This document shows, in pieces, positions 25,092 through 36,294 of a DNA stretch of 64,000 bases (position 1 is the first letter of the stretch; each line of letters opens with the position of its first letter). The stretch comes from Branchiostoma floridae (Eukaryota; Chordata; Leptocardii; Amphioxiformes; Branchiostomatidae). The notes beneath the pieces were generated by a model. It did not search any database and was not told where the DNA came from. It was given only the letters and a program-made list of their open reading frames with translations. The DNA lies in contig NC_049985.1 in NCBI RefSeq assembly GCF_000003815.2, positions 5,036,488 through 5,100,487 of the forward strand, written 5' to 3'. The translations under genes were made by a program, and so were the position numbers.

Positions 25092-26751
25092 CAGGGCTCC
25101 AGACTAACTTTTTGACCTAGGAGCGTGGCGCTCCTAACTCTTAAAACTTAGGAGCGCCAGCAAAAAGTTAGGAGCACAAGCTAACGTCTTAAGCCATACA
25201 AAGTATTACTCCTATAAATCAATGTTTTAAACCTGGAATTAAGTATTTGCATAGATTATAACAGAAAAAGCATTGATCCTGTACAAAATGCTTGTTTGAA
25301 CCTTTATTCATGAATGCTCAAATCAGCCAGCGTGTTGCTTGATTTTTCTAATCGCGGATTAGTTCTGCAGCCATTACTACATACATTGTATAAACCCACG
25401 TTTAGGTTCAGGTCCAGATAAGAATCCGGAGTTTACTTTTAGGTTCAGGTCCAGACCTAATGAGTCCGGACCTTAATCCATGGCATTGAATATTAGGGGT
25501 GTTACACAGTAAGGCAGTAACCAAACAAGAAACAAGAAAATACATGAGATCATTTTCAAGTAATATAACACTGATTTCTTACAATATAATATTTCATGAG
25601 TTAATACATACAATCAGGGAAAGTAAATTTACCTTACTGCCAAAGGTTAAACTTGACTGCTGTTACATATACAACAACAACAAACTAAAGAAGTCTACAA
25701 GAAAATCTGCAAACCAACAGAGGAGAAAGTGTAGCCAGGACTGTCAGGTACATCTTGTATTTCTTTTGTGTATCTACTTTGTTAAGAATATAGCTGAAAA
25801 TAGATGCACTAAAAAATTAGAGGTTTACTTGTAGCCTGTAACATCAGTGTTAACTTATATAGAAAAATCTGTGTACAAACAGTTCATTATTTCAGTTGAA
25901 AAAATATAGCAAAAAAGATGTGTTCGAAGGGCAAATTAAGCGAACTTTTTCCAACAAACAACATCCATTTATCAGTCTTTTGAAAATAAAGACTACAACA
26001 AAAGTAATATCTCAAGGAACCGTGAAAAAATCGCGACCTCCGTTCAACATTTTCTACGAATTCAGTGCCGACACCGAACCGCCCCTCTCCCCAGTTTGTC
26101 ATCGTCACATTAGCTGTTGTTTTTCCCGCATTCCACCGACAAAAAAGCACAAAAAAACTCCAAAACAATCCTATACATGTACTTATCACCAAGGACTTTA
26201 GGTATTCGATGAGTTTTCGTCAAAGTTACACGCTTTCGAAGCTTTCCTGCGTGATTTTTCCCGCGAAAACAGCGGGGATATCAGATATTCCACCAATAAT
26301 GGCGGCCGGGCGAGCCACGTCACGCCGAAATGGCCAATGGGGTGCGACTCTCGCGATTCGCGAGATGTGAGTTACTGCGAGACTTGCGCGAGATTTGAAT
26401 TAGAATCAAAATGGCGGCTCGGTGAAAGGCGGAATCGGCAAATTTTGAACTTTGAGCGAAGTTTTGGGGGGAAAATAAGGGCGTACCAAAGGCGTACATC
26501 CAAAAAACAGGGCGTACATTTTGTGCTTTTTTTAGCAAAGGCCGTACATTGTACGCCCGTACGGATGGCTAGCTAAAAGCCTGCCTGAACCGAAACGTTT
26601 TTGCAAGTCCAGAACCGGTCCGGCGTACCGGCAAGCTTTATGTTTTGCTCATTTTTTATTGGCGCGCCGTGCGACCATCATTTCAAAAATAGGCGCATTA
26701 TTAAAATTACGGTCGCGATGCGACCAAATCTAGTCGCAGTCACGAGCCCTG
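25092..26751. mobile_element. CAGGGCTC-ended insertion, about 1.66 kb
   Basis: Begins CAGGGCTCCAGACTAAC and ends GTCACGAGCCCTG, inserted in a CATA microsatellite so the target duplication cannot be read exactly. Just inside the left end, AGGAGCGTGGCGCTCCTAAC forms a dyad. The ends are hAT-like. No transposase ORF was recognised; the interior contains promoter-type motifs at 26298-26417. Confidence 0.6.
26298..26417. promoter_or_regulatory. Promoter-type motif cluster inside a transposon-like element
   Basis: AATGGCGGC (YY1-like) at 26299, CCAAT near 26335, TCTCGCGATTCGCGAGA at 26349-26365 (close to the TCTCGCGAGA promoter motif), and AAAATGGCGGC at 26408. CpG-rich. No downstream gene was identified on either strand. 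Confidence 0.4.
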
Positions 26752-26771
26752 TACATACATACATACATACA

Positions 26772-26807
<36 letters not shown>

Positions 26808-26912
26808 TGCAAGTAATATACAAGAGGGAGGAGAAGCAATCCCTGAGGTACACCAGCAGCAAGATAAGATGTCTGTGGCTGCAGGTGGTCATCCTCTCTG
26901 CGGTAGATATAT

Positions 26913-28251
26913 ATATGCAAATAGCTGCCTGTAGGCTTCGTCTGGAAACCATGTCGGCAAAGTCAGTGTGCATTACCTGCCTGTAGTGTATCATGTTGAA
27001 AGCTTGAGCGAGCCGCAGACTGAATGTTTGACTTTTGGTTGTCCAGGGCCTTGTGCCAAACCTGCGGGATATGTGAACCCCTGCCGTAAAGCCATCTAGG
27101 TAGGACATTATTAGTCACCCTTTGCTAATGTATATCCTGTAGGGAAGCATCAGGTTGTACAGCAACGTGCCAGGGAGATTTGTCCGCACTCAGTTGGATA
27201 GATGTAGGATTAAGTGCTACCTACCAGTTCCTCTCTCCATTTGTGTAAGAAAAGACCATGGTGAGCAGAAACGCTAAAAGCACTTGCACAACACAGGTTC
27301 ATCTTTCAAAGAAGAGAAAAAAAAAACGTTTTAGAATGCGGGGTGGTTGAAAGCTTTTAATCTTATAATTATCAGGTCTTGGAGTGTTTCCTCACTTCAG
27401 CTAATTGTAGTGATGCTCTGGAAGAGCTCTTCAACAAATTGTCTGTTGCCACTTTCACAGTTGGAGGACTGCCAGATTAGGGAAATGACACCTTAAGGTA
27501 GTACCTTAAATGAACAGTTCATGGTTGCAGGATCAGTGTCAGCAGTTCTTGAGTTTGGCTTCCTTCCCAGCCGAGACACTTGAGTGAGTTGAAGAATAGG
27601 AGTGAACTAGAAGTGTTGAAGCCATCTGCGTCATTCGTGTTTGACTGCCTGGCTTTGTGCGTGTTTTAGATCCCGGGAGACGTCAGTCTTTGGTTCAAAT
27701 GTTACAGCTTTCTTGGCAGAGAACAAAAATTTTATGTCAGTATATGTCTTCACTGTGAGCTCTTTATTACAAGTCGTAGTTTTTTCAAGTGAGCATTATT
27801 TTTGCCTAGTCCATCTGTGTGCCTGTCTATATGCTTTTTGGATTCTTGATACAGTATTCACCTTGCAGTATTTGCACATATCCACTACCGTTTTTCTGTG
27901 GGATTGAAAGAATCTCAAAGCAGTATTTGGAAGCAGGCGAAGTCTGCCATCCCCAATTCCCTTCTCAAGCTTGGTTCCCTGTATTGGATGCATGATTTTT
28001 CTTCTCCCCAAGTCTAAGATGGACCTAAAAGCTCACACCTTGACCCTACAGGTCAGGAGGGCCAAAGGGTGTTCATGAATAACCGTCCAGTCTAGATCCG
28101 CTGGCCGGTACAGGTGGTGTTTGCGGGCTGTGAGTGATGAACCGTGAGGTCCAGTCTGCCGGCTGAAACGCCCTGCTGACCGCAGGACGGTCCGGTGATT
28201 CTACATGAAACATGACGTGCAAACGGGCTGTGTGAGGAGGAGTGGAGGCTT
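26913..28251. other. Non-coding DNA
   Basis: No recognised gene or repeat family. Confidence 0.4.
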
Positions 28252-28476
28252 AGGTCACATTTGCAGATGCTTAGGCTTGGAAAAAAAATCGTGTTTCCTG
28301 TTTCCCTACTAGTACCTACCCTAGAAAAACTGCCGACCCTAGGCTTTTTTGGGGGGTGGGCAGTAGAGTCACATAGCTTCCAGTTTAGAAATTTGATTCA
28401 GCCTGCTTCCTATTGAAGTAAAAACACTGCTTGTTCTATCAAATGAAGGATTAATGAATCTATTAGTATTATGCGC

Positions 28477-28644
28477 AGGTCACATTTGCAGATGCTTTGG
28501 TCACGTTTGTAGATGCTTAGGTCACAGTTGCAGATGGTTAGGTCACAGTTGCAGATGCTTAGGTCACAGTTGCAGATGCTTAGGTCACAGTTGCAGATGC
28601 TTAGGTCACAGTTGAAGATGCTTAGGTTACAGTTGCAGATGCTT
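28477..28644 (+). repeat. 21-bp tandem repeat, 8 units, with AGGTCA half-sites
   Basis: Eight exact-length units starting at 28477 and every 21 bp after, consensus AGGTCACAGTTGCAGATG plus CTT. One isolated unit lies at 28252-28272. Each unit begins with a nuclear-receptor half-site AGGTCA (AGGTTA or TGGTCA in two). Confidence 0.95.
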
Positions 28645-28649
28645 ACTAA

Positions 28650-29664
28650 TAGGTAACATTTCCATACATACCAGGGCCCTGCCGGGCTGTTCTAGTAGAC
28701 AAAAAATTAAAATGTATGTTACCTACTCTCACCTCTCTCAGATAGAAGTACCGCCGGAATAAAAGTACCCCTGGGTAAAAAGTCAATATCTTATAGAAGT
28801 ACCCCCTGGAATAAAAGTACCCCCCCCCCCCGGAAAATTACCAAATTGATGTATTCAGACATTTCTAAAGAAATATATTCTAAGTAACATATTGTAACAT
28901 TATCTTGATGATATAACTCGCACCCTGCAATCCTTACTCTTGGCATTTTTCAAAAATTTTGGCTTGAAATTCCTGGTTGCATCATTGCAAACAGTAGGCA
29001 CTTATTTCAGGTGCAGGTTAAATATTACCTTGGGTAAATATTCTTTGTATCTGGGTCATGCATAGCTCAAAGGTGTGTACTGAGTAATCTTTGTATGGTC
29101 ATTTAGGGGCTATTTTCTAGGTGCTTTTGTAGCCTTCCCTAATTCCGAGGAATAAAATGACACGTTCGGCCCACACGTATGTGAACTGAGTGCAGAGCTC
29201 TGTTTGATATTATTAGGATGAATATTTCATATAATTATTGATATGATGCATGTAAGTGGGAATGGGCAATTTGCCATCCCAGAAAATGATAGACTGTGGA
29301 TACACCAAATAATTGGATTTCTTGTGATTTCTTCTTCTTCCAAGAAATTCAGAATGGGTCTGTAAAAATCCAACCAACTGGTTAAATCTGTAAACTAAAT
29401 GTAATAAAAAAACTAATATGGGACAACTATTCAGTAATTGTTATGGTTACAGGTATTATTATAATAATGGTTACATTGAAATCTTTGGTTATCATTTGTG
29501 TTATTCTTGTACACAAGTCTTCAGGTATTTACTTTGTACTATTATTATTAATCTGTTGGATGGTTCTCCAAGTCTCTATGTTTTTGTTTATTTGAAAAGC
29601 CCAATGAAAAAAATATTTGCTTAATAGTTTTGGGGCATATAGTCCATAGTCATGACTTAATTCC
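28650..29664. other. Non-coding DNA
   Basis: A short C homopolymer at about 28820; otherwise nothing recognised. Confidence 0.4.
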
Positions 29665-30007
29665 CAGGGCTCAAAATTCTTTTTCCTGCATACCTGTACT
29701 GGTGCAGGTAACTGAAATTTACCTACACCTGACAAATTAAAAGGAAGTATGGATCATACTAAAATTATTTATGCAGGAACCATTATAGTAGCTATTTTCT
29801 TCTGTTATACTTTATTGGTAGTAACATTCAATACAGCTAATAACAATCGACATATACCTACATCATCATATGAGTATTATGACATTCATGTATAAAACCC
29901 AGTACATGGACCAGTACAAAGTGCAGGTTAGGTGCAGGTAGAAATACCTGCACAGCTCCAATTGTACCTGCACTAACCTCCATATGCAGGTGGTATTTCG
30001 AGCCCTG
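29665..30007. mobile_element. CAGGGCTC non-autonomous element, intact
   Basis: Ends CAGGGCTCAAAAT and ATTTCGAGCCCTG, flanked on both sides by ATTCC (29660-29664, 30008-30012), a 5-bp target duplication. Internal ACCTGCA/TGCAGGT dyads. 343 bp, no ORF. Confidence 0.85.
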
Positions 30008-30012
30008 ATTCC

Positions 30013-31325
30013 TATTGCCGGTATGGCAGGTGCCTATTGCTGCCAGGTATATGCTGATGCATGATTTGATCCCACTTTTGTAAGTGAGGCAGTGCGAGAT
30101 GAAGATACTGCAGAACTATCGATTCCTTCACACGCCCCTTATCCTTATCTTACGATTGCATGGCAGAATAAGGAGGATTTGAGAAACAGATAAGCTAAAA
30201 GTGAAATCTAGGCCGTCGTCGTAATATTTCATTTTCAGGGTGAAGGTCTTCCATCCATTTACGGCATCAATCAATTAGCTGTAGAGGAATGTGATATTTT
30301 TGCCTGGAGATATAATGTGTTTCAATTTTGGGACTTATTGATTTGGGTAGAATATTCAGTTCTCATTTATCAATCTTGTTTAATGTAGTTATCGTCTATC
30401 TGCTAAATTCAAGCCCTCTTTTAGTATTTGATAAACTATCTTGTTACAGGTGTTGGTGATAAATTCCTAAGAGAGTATCGATGATAAGTTATCAACATAT
30501 GGCCTTCTGCATGAGTTGTATTCTGTAATGTATTATGTATGGCAGGATGTGCTGTGCATATACTACTAGGATTTGTCATGCATTGTACTTAACATGACGC
30601 ACACAATGCTGGATGGATGTCATTGATTCAGTACAATACAGGAATGGCCTGTTTTCAGATTATCAATGTTTATAATTCGAAGTTGCAACTTAAAATAGGA
30701 ATGCTTTTTTTTTTAAACATTTCATGTACGTCACTTTGTATTGTTAGCAATAGTGTCACAGTGAAGAAAACAGTTTTATCGTCTTTTTCCTGTCTTCTGT
30801 TACCATTATGTTACATCCCAAATCCGTCAAGCCTTGCTTCGGTGCATCACTACAAAGGAGTCCTCACGACTGTCACCATATGTTAGTGTGCTACGCCTTT
30901 TGGTAGGAAATTCAATTATTTCCTGAATGGGAATAAAGGCATACAAACGGCGGTGCACCACTTTGTGAATGCCTGTTGTCGGGTTGTAAGTGTATGTTAC
31001 CCGCAGTCCGAAGGCGTAGGTCCAATTTCATGCCAACTGGGCCACTCTTAATCTGGTCCTCCTTTCATCCCTTATCCTCCTTATATGATGAAGAGAGAGG
31101 CCGATGTCAATGAATACGGGAATGGGGAGATGAAGGGGGACACTGTAGAGATGAGAGACAAGACGGAAACGCTGGACCATGAAATATTCATACCATTCTT
31201 ACTGCGTCACATTGTTTCATGATACGGGGTATTATGAGCAATTTGGGACGCAAGAGGGGATAGATTTGTTTGTAAGAAAGCTGTGATTAAGCTAGCCATG
31301 GAGCTGACACGTTTAGCTTTCTTCT
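30013..31325. other. Non-coding DNA
   Basis: No gene or repeat family recognised. Confidence 0.4.
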
Positions 31326-31458
31326 TAACGTCATTTCACCTTTATCCGTGGGGTAACTTATATCCGTTTTTGCCACCGTCCGTTCACTTGATACCCCTAG
31401 AATTAGAAAATACACAATGGATATATGTTACCACAGGGATAAAGGTGAACTAGCATTA
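31326..31458. mobile_element. TTCACCTTTATCC fold-back element, copy 1
   Basis: Arms TTCACCTTTATCCGTGGGGT and GGGATAAAGGTGAAC with TAACG/TTA-type edges. 133 bp. First of eight related copies in the window. Confidence 0.85.
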
Positions 31459-31526
31459 CACTCACAGGGACTGCTCTTTGGTACCATTTACATGTAGTTA
31501 TTCCTTAAGGTTATGCAAGGTTAAGA

Positions 31527-32045
31527 CCCCTTCACACAAGAATCGGAATGAGCTGGAATGCTGTCTGAATAAAATTCTTTGTATATTTCTGGGAATTTAT
31601 AGTGTATTCCAGGTGTCTGTGCCTATTCTTGTGGCCATCCCGAATATTTTGTCATACTCAAAACATTCAAGGTGTATTTGAGGTGGAGAAATATTGAACG
31701 GCATTCAAAGTGTATTCTAACTATTCTAACTATACAGTATGACTGTATTCTAAGGCATTCCAACATTATTCAAAATTTCAAATCATTCTGATCTCATTTG
31801 ATGGAGAACCAAAATGGCAAGCCACTTCAAATCCTGCCAGAATGTGGCCAAAAGAATATCTGAAATGCAATGAGAATCATGTCTGGAAAGCACTACAAAT
31901 GCCCAAGAATAGACAAAGAATACTTGTGCAGGGAATATAAGGTCCATTTGGAATTTCTGCCTGAATGTGGCACAAACTTTGCAAATCCTTCATTCTGGCT
32001 GGTTCTGCTTGATTCCTGCTAATTTTGTTTCAGTGTGAAGGCCCT
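31527..32045. repeat. Interspersed repeat, CpG-depleted copy
   Basis: About 500 bp aligned end to end with 51373-51930 (shared TTCTAACTATTCTAACT and GCAAGCCACTTC). Positions that are CG in the other copy are mostly TG or CA here. It ends GTGTGAAGGCCCT. It is flanked by near-identical GGTTATGCA(A/G)GGTTA sequences. Confidence 0.85.
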
Positions 32046-34560
32046 ATGAATAAGGTTATGCAGGGTTAGGCTGCAGAGAGAAGATTTGTTCATAACTCTT
32101 TTGTGGCAATCCTGAGAAACTTTATTTGGTACTATTAAATGCCTCCCCTTTCCAATTTCTAGACCAACAGAACCAGTGGGCTGTGTTATTTCTTCTTGCC
32201 AATTGCTACCATTGGAGAGTTATCGCTAGAAAATCTCATTGGTTTTCTACTTGTTTTATGAGGTTCAATTTTGAGGACAATAACCCCGAACTTGTATCAT
32301 GTCAGCCCTGATCAGGCCAAGGCAAACACCTCCAGATACAAGCTATTATTTTCTAACACCAAACCTCTACCATATGACTTTATGAGACCTATTACCACTG
32401 TGAACTCTGTTAAAAAAACTACCAACAACAGTTAAACCTGGTAGGGCAACCATTTGGCACAGGCAATTGCAACCACCTCCAGCCACATAATAAAATCAGT
32501 ACTGTCCATGTTTTCCTAGTTGTCCCCACCCAAACCTGAGTAACCACCTGTCCTCAGCAACCATTTTCCCCAGTCCCTTGACTTGAGTGGTTGGTGAGTC
32601 CAGATTTGACTGTTTTGTGACAGACAGGTAAAGTCTGGCACCAGATTTTGTACAGGTTATACGAATAGGTAGCATTTCTTCCAGACATACCACAGCATTT
32701 CTTGCTGACACACCACAAAGTTTATTTATTAATATGTATTTAGTGTCTTTTAAGTACATCTACACCAAACAAAATAAGGACCCTTAACTGTAAGGTTATT
32801 TTATCAGTAATTGATGATAAACCAACAAAATGTCTTGAAGGCGTGACATCTATTGAAAAGATACAGTTATGCATATTTATACCAACTAATCAGTTAATGA
32901 AGGCAAGAAATAACAGAATGAAATTATCTGCTTGTAATATTGTATAAGAACTAGTACAGAAGAAAATGAAGGCAGGAAAGCAGGATGTCTTTTGCCCCAC
33001 GGGAGAAAGTATAATTAAGGCATTCCTGTAGTGCCAGAAACACTCTATCAATGCCTTCTTCCATTTCCTCCCACCCCTAGCTTTACCCTTTATCGATCGA
33101 AGGTTCTCTCTCAGCTCATTCTATTTGTCTCAGCCTCAGCCGGCTCCCCTTCTCCCAGCTTGGCCCCTTATTGTTGCCCCTCATGCATGCCAAGTTGCTT
33201 TATTTTCCTCCTGTGCTCGAGTTGCTATCTTAACTCAGGCACTTCAGTGATATGAAAGTGATATCGGGAGAAACATATTGCTCCGTGAAATGAAATTGGT
33301 GTAGAATCATCGATCTTAAATTTCCTCCCGCACAGTGATGTCATGTACCCAGCACAAATAGAATGATGGCGCATGATAAAAACCGTCGCTGTAAAACGGT
33401 TCAGGTTGTGGTTTCGGATACACAGGTTGGATGACACCGGCAGCGATTGATGCTCCTGTCGACAGAGAATGATGCGAACGCTGCCCTCTGTGTTGCCTGA
33501 CGGGCCTCAATTTCATTTATGCGGCCGAGTATTGAAAATCTAATACGGCGGGGCCTTTGATTTAAAATGTTTTGAAAGCTCTCTGAGGCGTAAGTTTCAA
33601 GTCACCCAGGAATTGGACAAGATAGGTCAGGATGTCATACATGATTTACCCCGGCTGTCTGCGCTGTTTCAGGTAATTGGTAGGAATCCAGGCAAAGTGC
33701 GCAGAGATATGTGACAAATGAGATAGATAGTCTACATTACCTGGTGTCATTTTGTGGCACAGTTTATGATCCATTTGGTCCCATATTCCCCTGCTCATTC
33801 CATGCTCTCATGTTGAGTGTCACTTTGCGATTAGCCTGCCATGTTGTTGAGTACGTGATGAATTAAGAACGCTTCCTATTGTTATTGAGGATGTTTTAAC
33901 TTGGAGTCGCTTCAACAGGCAGCTTATTTTTAGACTTGAAGATAGACAGTGCGAAGGTCATGGACAAATACATGCAAACTGTTGTAAAGAATAAGTGAGT
34001 AAATGTCAAATTGAATGTCAAAATGTCAAGCTGATTTCTCCATAGGGCTGTCGCTTGCATGTGTTGAGGGAATATGTGACATTTTAGGTGTCACACTTTC
34101 AATCACTCAATTCTTGTACGTAACTATAGTGTTCATAGGTCAGAGTTTTAGAACCCTGGTCGGTGATATCTTTTAACACATTTGCCTTCAACACGTAATT
34201 CATGTTGAGTTTCTGCCTTGCATGGCTTGAGGAGATTTTTTTTCAGACTGCCGCTTGAGTTGCAGATTCAAGCGGTGTCCTAGAAAAGTAATTACAGCTA
34301 TAATGATACACTGATAATCTGGATTATAGGACAGTGTGTTTAGTTATGGCCAATCCTTTCACTAAGACAATAATGATATAGCGGTAGCTTGAGCCTGTAA
34401 CATAAGTCCCTGAAGTCTTTCCTTTTGGGGCTGAACCATCTTTGATGATTTTATGTACCTGTGGGCATGTAACCATCGTGTAGAACTCAAGAATGATTAG
34501 TATGTTGAAGAACAAAGATACAAGAAAGTATTGATCAAAGAAGGGAAAGCTGTTTGAAGT
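32046..34560. other. Non-coding DNA
   Basis: No gene recognised. The segment at about 33500-33800 is non-repetitive with balanced composition, a candidate conserved non-coding element; this cannot be tested here. Confidence 0.4.
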
Positions 34561-35220
34561 TAAAATGCATGCAGCACCAAGGACAGACAACAATAGCATG
34601 TCCCTAATTTGCAAGAATCTTGTTCAGCATTCAGCACCAAGGACAGACATGCAAGACACCATCTTGAAGTCTTGTTAAAGCCAAGATGTAACTTGTATTA
34701 AGAGTGTTTAAGCTGTTGGAAGGCATTCAGCACCAACCTTTGATAGATCATTCCTAATAAAAAAATAATGTGGGAAGATACAAAAAAAGTTTAAAAATGT
34801 TTGAAGGCATTCAGCACCAAGGACAGTCATACAATAGGCAATTTCTAATTGGTAAATATCTGATAAATACTTCTAAAAAAAAGATATAAATAAGAAAGAC
34901 AGTTGTAATAACTTGTTTTAAAGAGGGGGAGGTTGTTAGAAAGCATTCAGCACCAAGGACAGGCATACAATAGGCAATTTCTGATTAGTAAAAGTCTGGT
35001 AGAATACTTTAAAAAAGACAGTTGTTATAACTTGTTTTTAAACAGGGGGAGGTTGTTAGAAAGCATTCAGCACCAAGGACAGGCATACAATAGGCAATTT
35101 CTGATTAGTAAAAGTCTGGTAGAATACTTTAAAAAAGACATTTGTGATAACTTGTTTTTAAACAGGGGGAGGTTGTTATAAGGCATTCAGCACCAAGGAC
35201 AGACATACAACAGACCATCC
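34561..35220 (+). repeat. Tandem repeats with RE1-like core, array 2
   Basis: The 17-bp core TTCAGCACCAAGGACAG occurs at 34630, 34810, 34946, 35066 and 35186, with a one-mismatch copy at 34570 and a broken copy at 34726. The last three are separated by exactly 120 bp and lie in nearly identical 120-bp units; earlier units are diverged. The spacer is AT-rich (CATACAATAGGCAATTTC). Confidence 0.95.
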
Positions 35221-36104
35221 CTACAATTGTCCCAATCAGTCCATGTAATCTCTAGCTGTAGCTCTGATGTCGAGTTAACTACCTGTGCTACCGCTGAGCA
35301 GCTAATTGGATGGAAGCAGGCGGTAGGAAATTGCTCATTCTACAGGCATTTCACCAGGCAGAGTCAGTCACCTCACCTCCCTCCCACAGTCAGACGTATG
35401 TATCCACGGCGCATTCTAAAGGAGAATCATTGATTCAGCCCCATAGCTGCCGTAGTGTGTCTCCGGGTTTATCTCGCCATGCTTTCCTGACCTGGAAGAG
35501 GTGGGTTTGATGGATGCAGGGCAGGGAAGTCAGGTAAGATAGAAATCCAGACACAGGGAAAGGTTGCGATAGAGTAATATCCATTTCCACACATAGGTGG
35601 TTTGGCTGAAGAGGGTGATAGGCCTGCGCCGATACGCTGACAACAATGTATTATGAGGCTGGTGATGAGTTCTAGACCCACACAATAACATTCTATCCCC
35701 ACCTTTTCAATCTGCACTCAGGTGTCTGTGCATCAGGCTGTGACTTTGCAGGTAATTTGGGAACAGTCCTTGATTTAGGTATAGTTGTGGCTTCCCTAGA
35801 TATAGGCTCCCCTTGTTTAAGGGGGAAAGGAAGGCAGCAATATTGAAAAACCTTGCAGAGCCCTTCTAGACAGGATTCTTATGCAGTGTTGGGATACTGA
35901 TAAGAAAACAATGGGTGGACGATTTAGAATCCACTCAGAAAGGGCCGGCCGTTGAGCTCATAGCACAAGTAAAAGATGATGGGGCCACACCAATTTGATT
36001 CGATTGTTGTTGTTGTATTTAAAACAAATAGTTGAATTAAACATTGAAGCAGATTCTGAAACACTGGTTTATGCCTTGGTGCACATAATGTTAGGGAGTG
36101 AAGA
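35221..36104. other. Non-coding DNA
   Basis: Only a single transposon-end-like word GGGGCCACACCAATTTGATT at 35981, related to the element at 45321-45690. Confidence 0.4.
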
Positions 36105-36294
36105 TACAGTCAATCCTGTCTACACTGGTCACCCAGGGGACTGGTAAAATGTGGCCACGTTGGACAGGTGACCAGTATAGGCTATTTCTAAATGCTTAGG
36201 TCAATGGAAAAATACAAGGGACCAACCAAAAGTGGCCACCAAGGCCAGGTGGCCACTATGCAGAGAGGGCTGCTGCTAATACAGGTTTGACTGT
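36105..36294. mobile_element. ACAGTCAA-ended MITE
   Basis: Ends ACAGTCAATCCTGT and ACAGGTTTGACTGT are inverted, 190 bp. Internal GTGGCCAC/GTGACCAG dyads resemble the fragment at 5735-5810. Confidence 0.7.

Larger units (their letters stand above)
24964..26912. repeat. Direct repeat and AT microsatellites interrupted by a transposon
   Basis: A block of about 85 bp (GGGAGGAGAAG..AATCCCTGAGGTACACC...CAGGTGGTCATCCTCTC) occurs at 24964-25046 and again at 26824-26905. Between them are (TA)n/(CATA)n runs at 25047-25091 and 26752-26813, and a 1660-bp insertion. Confidence 0.75.
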
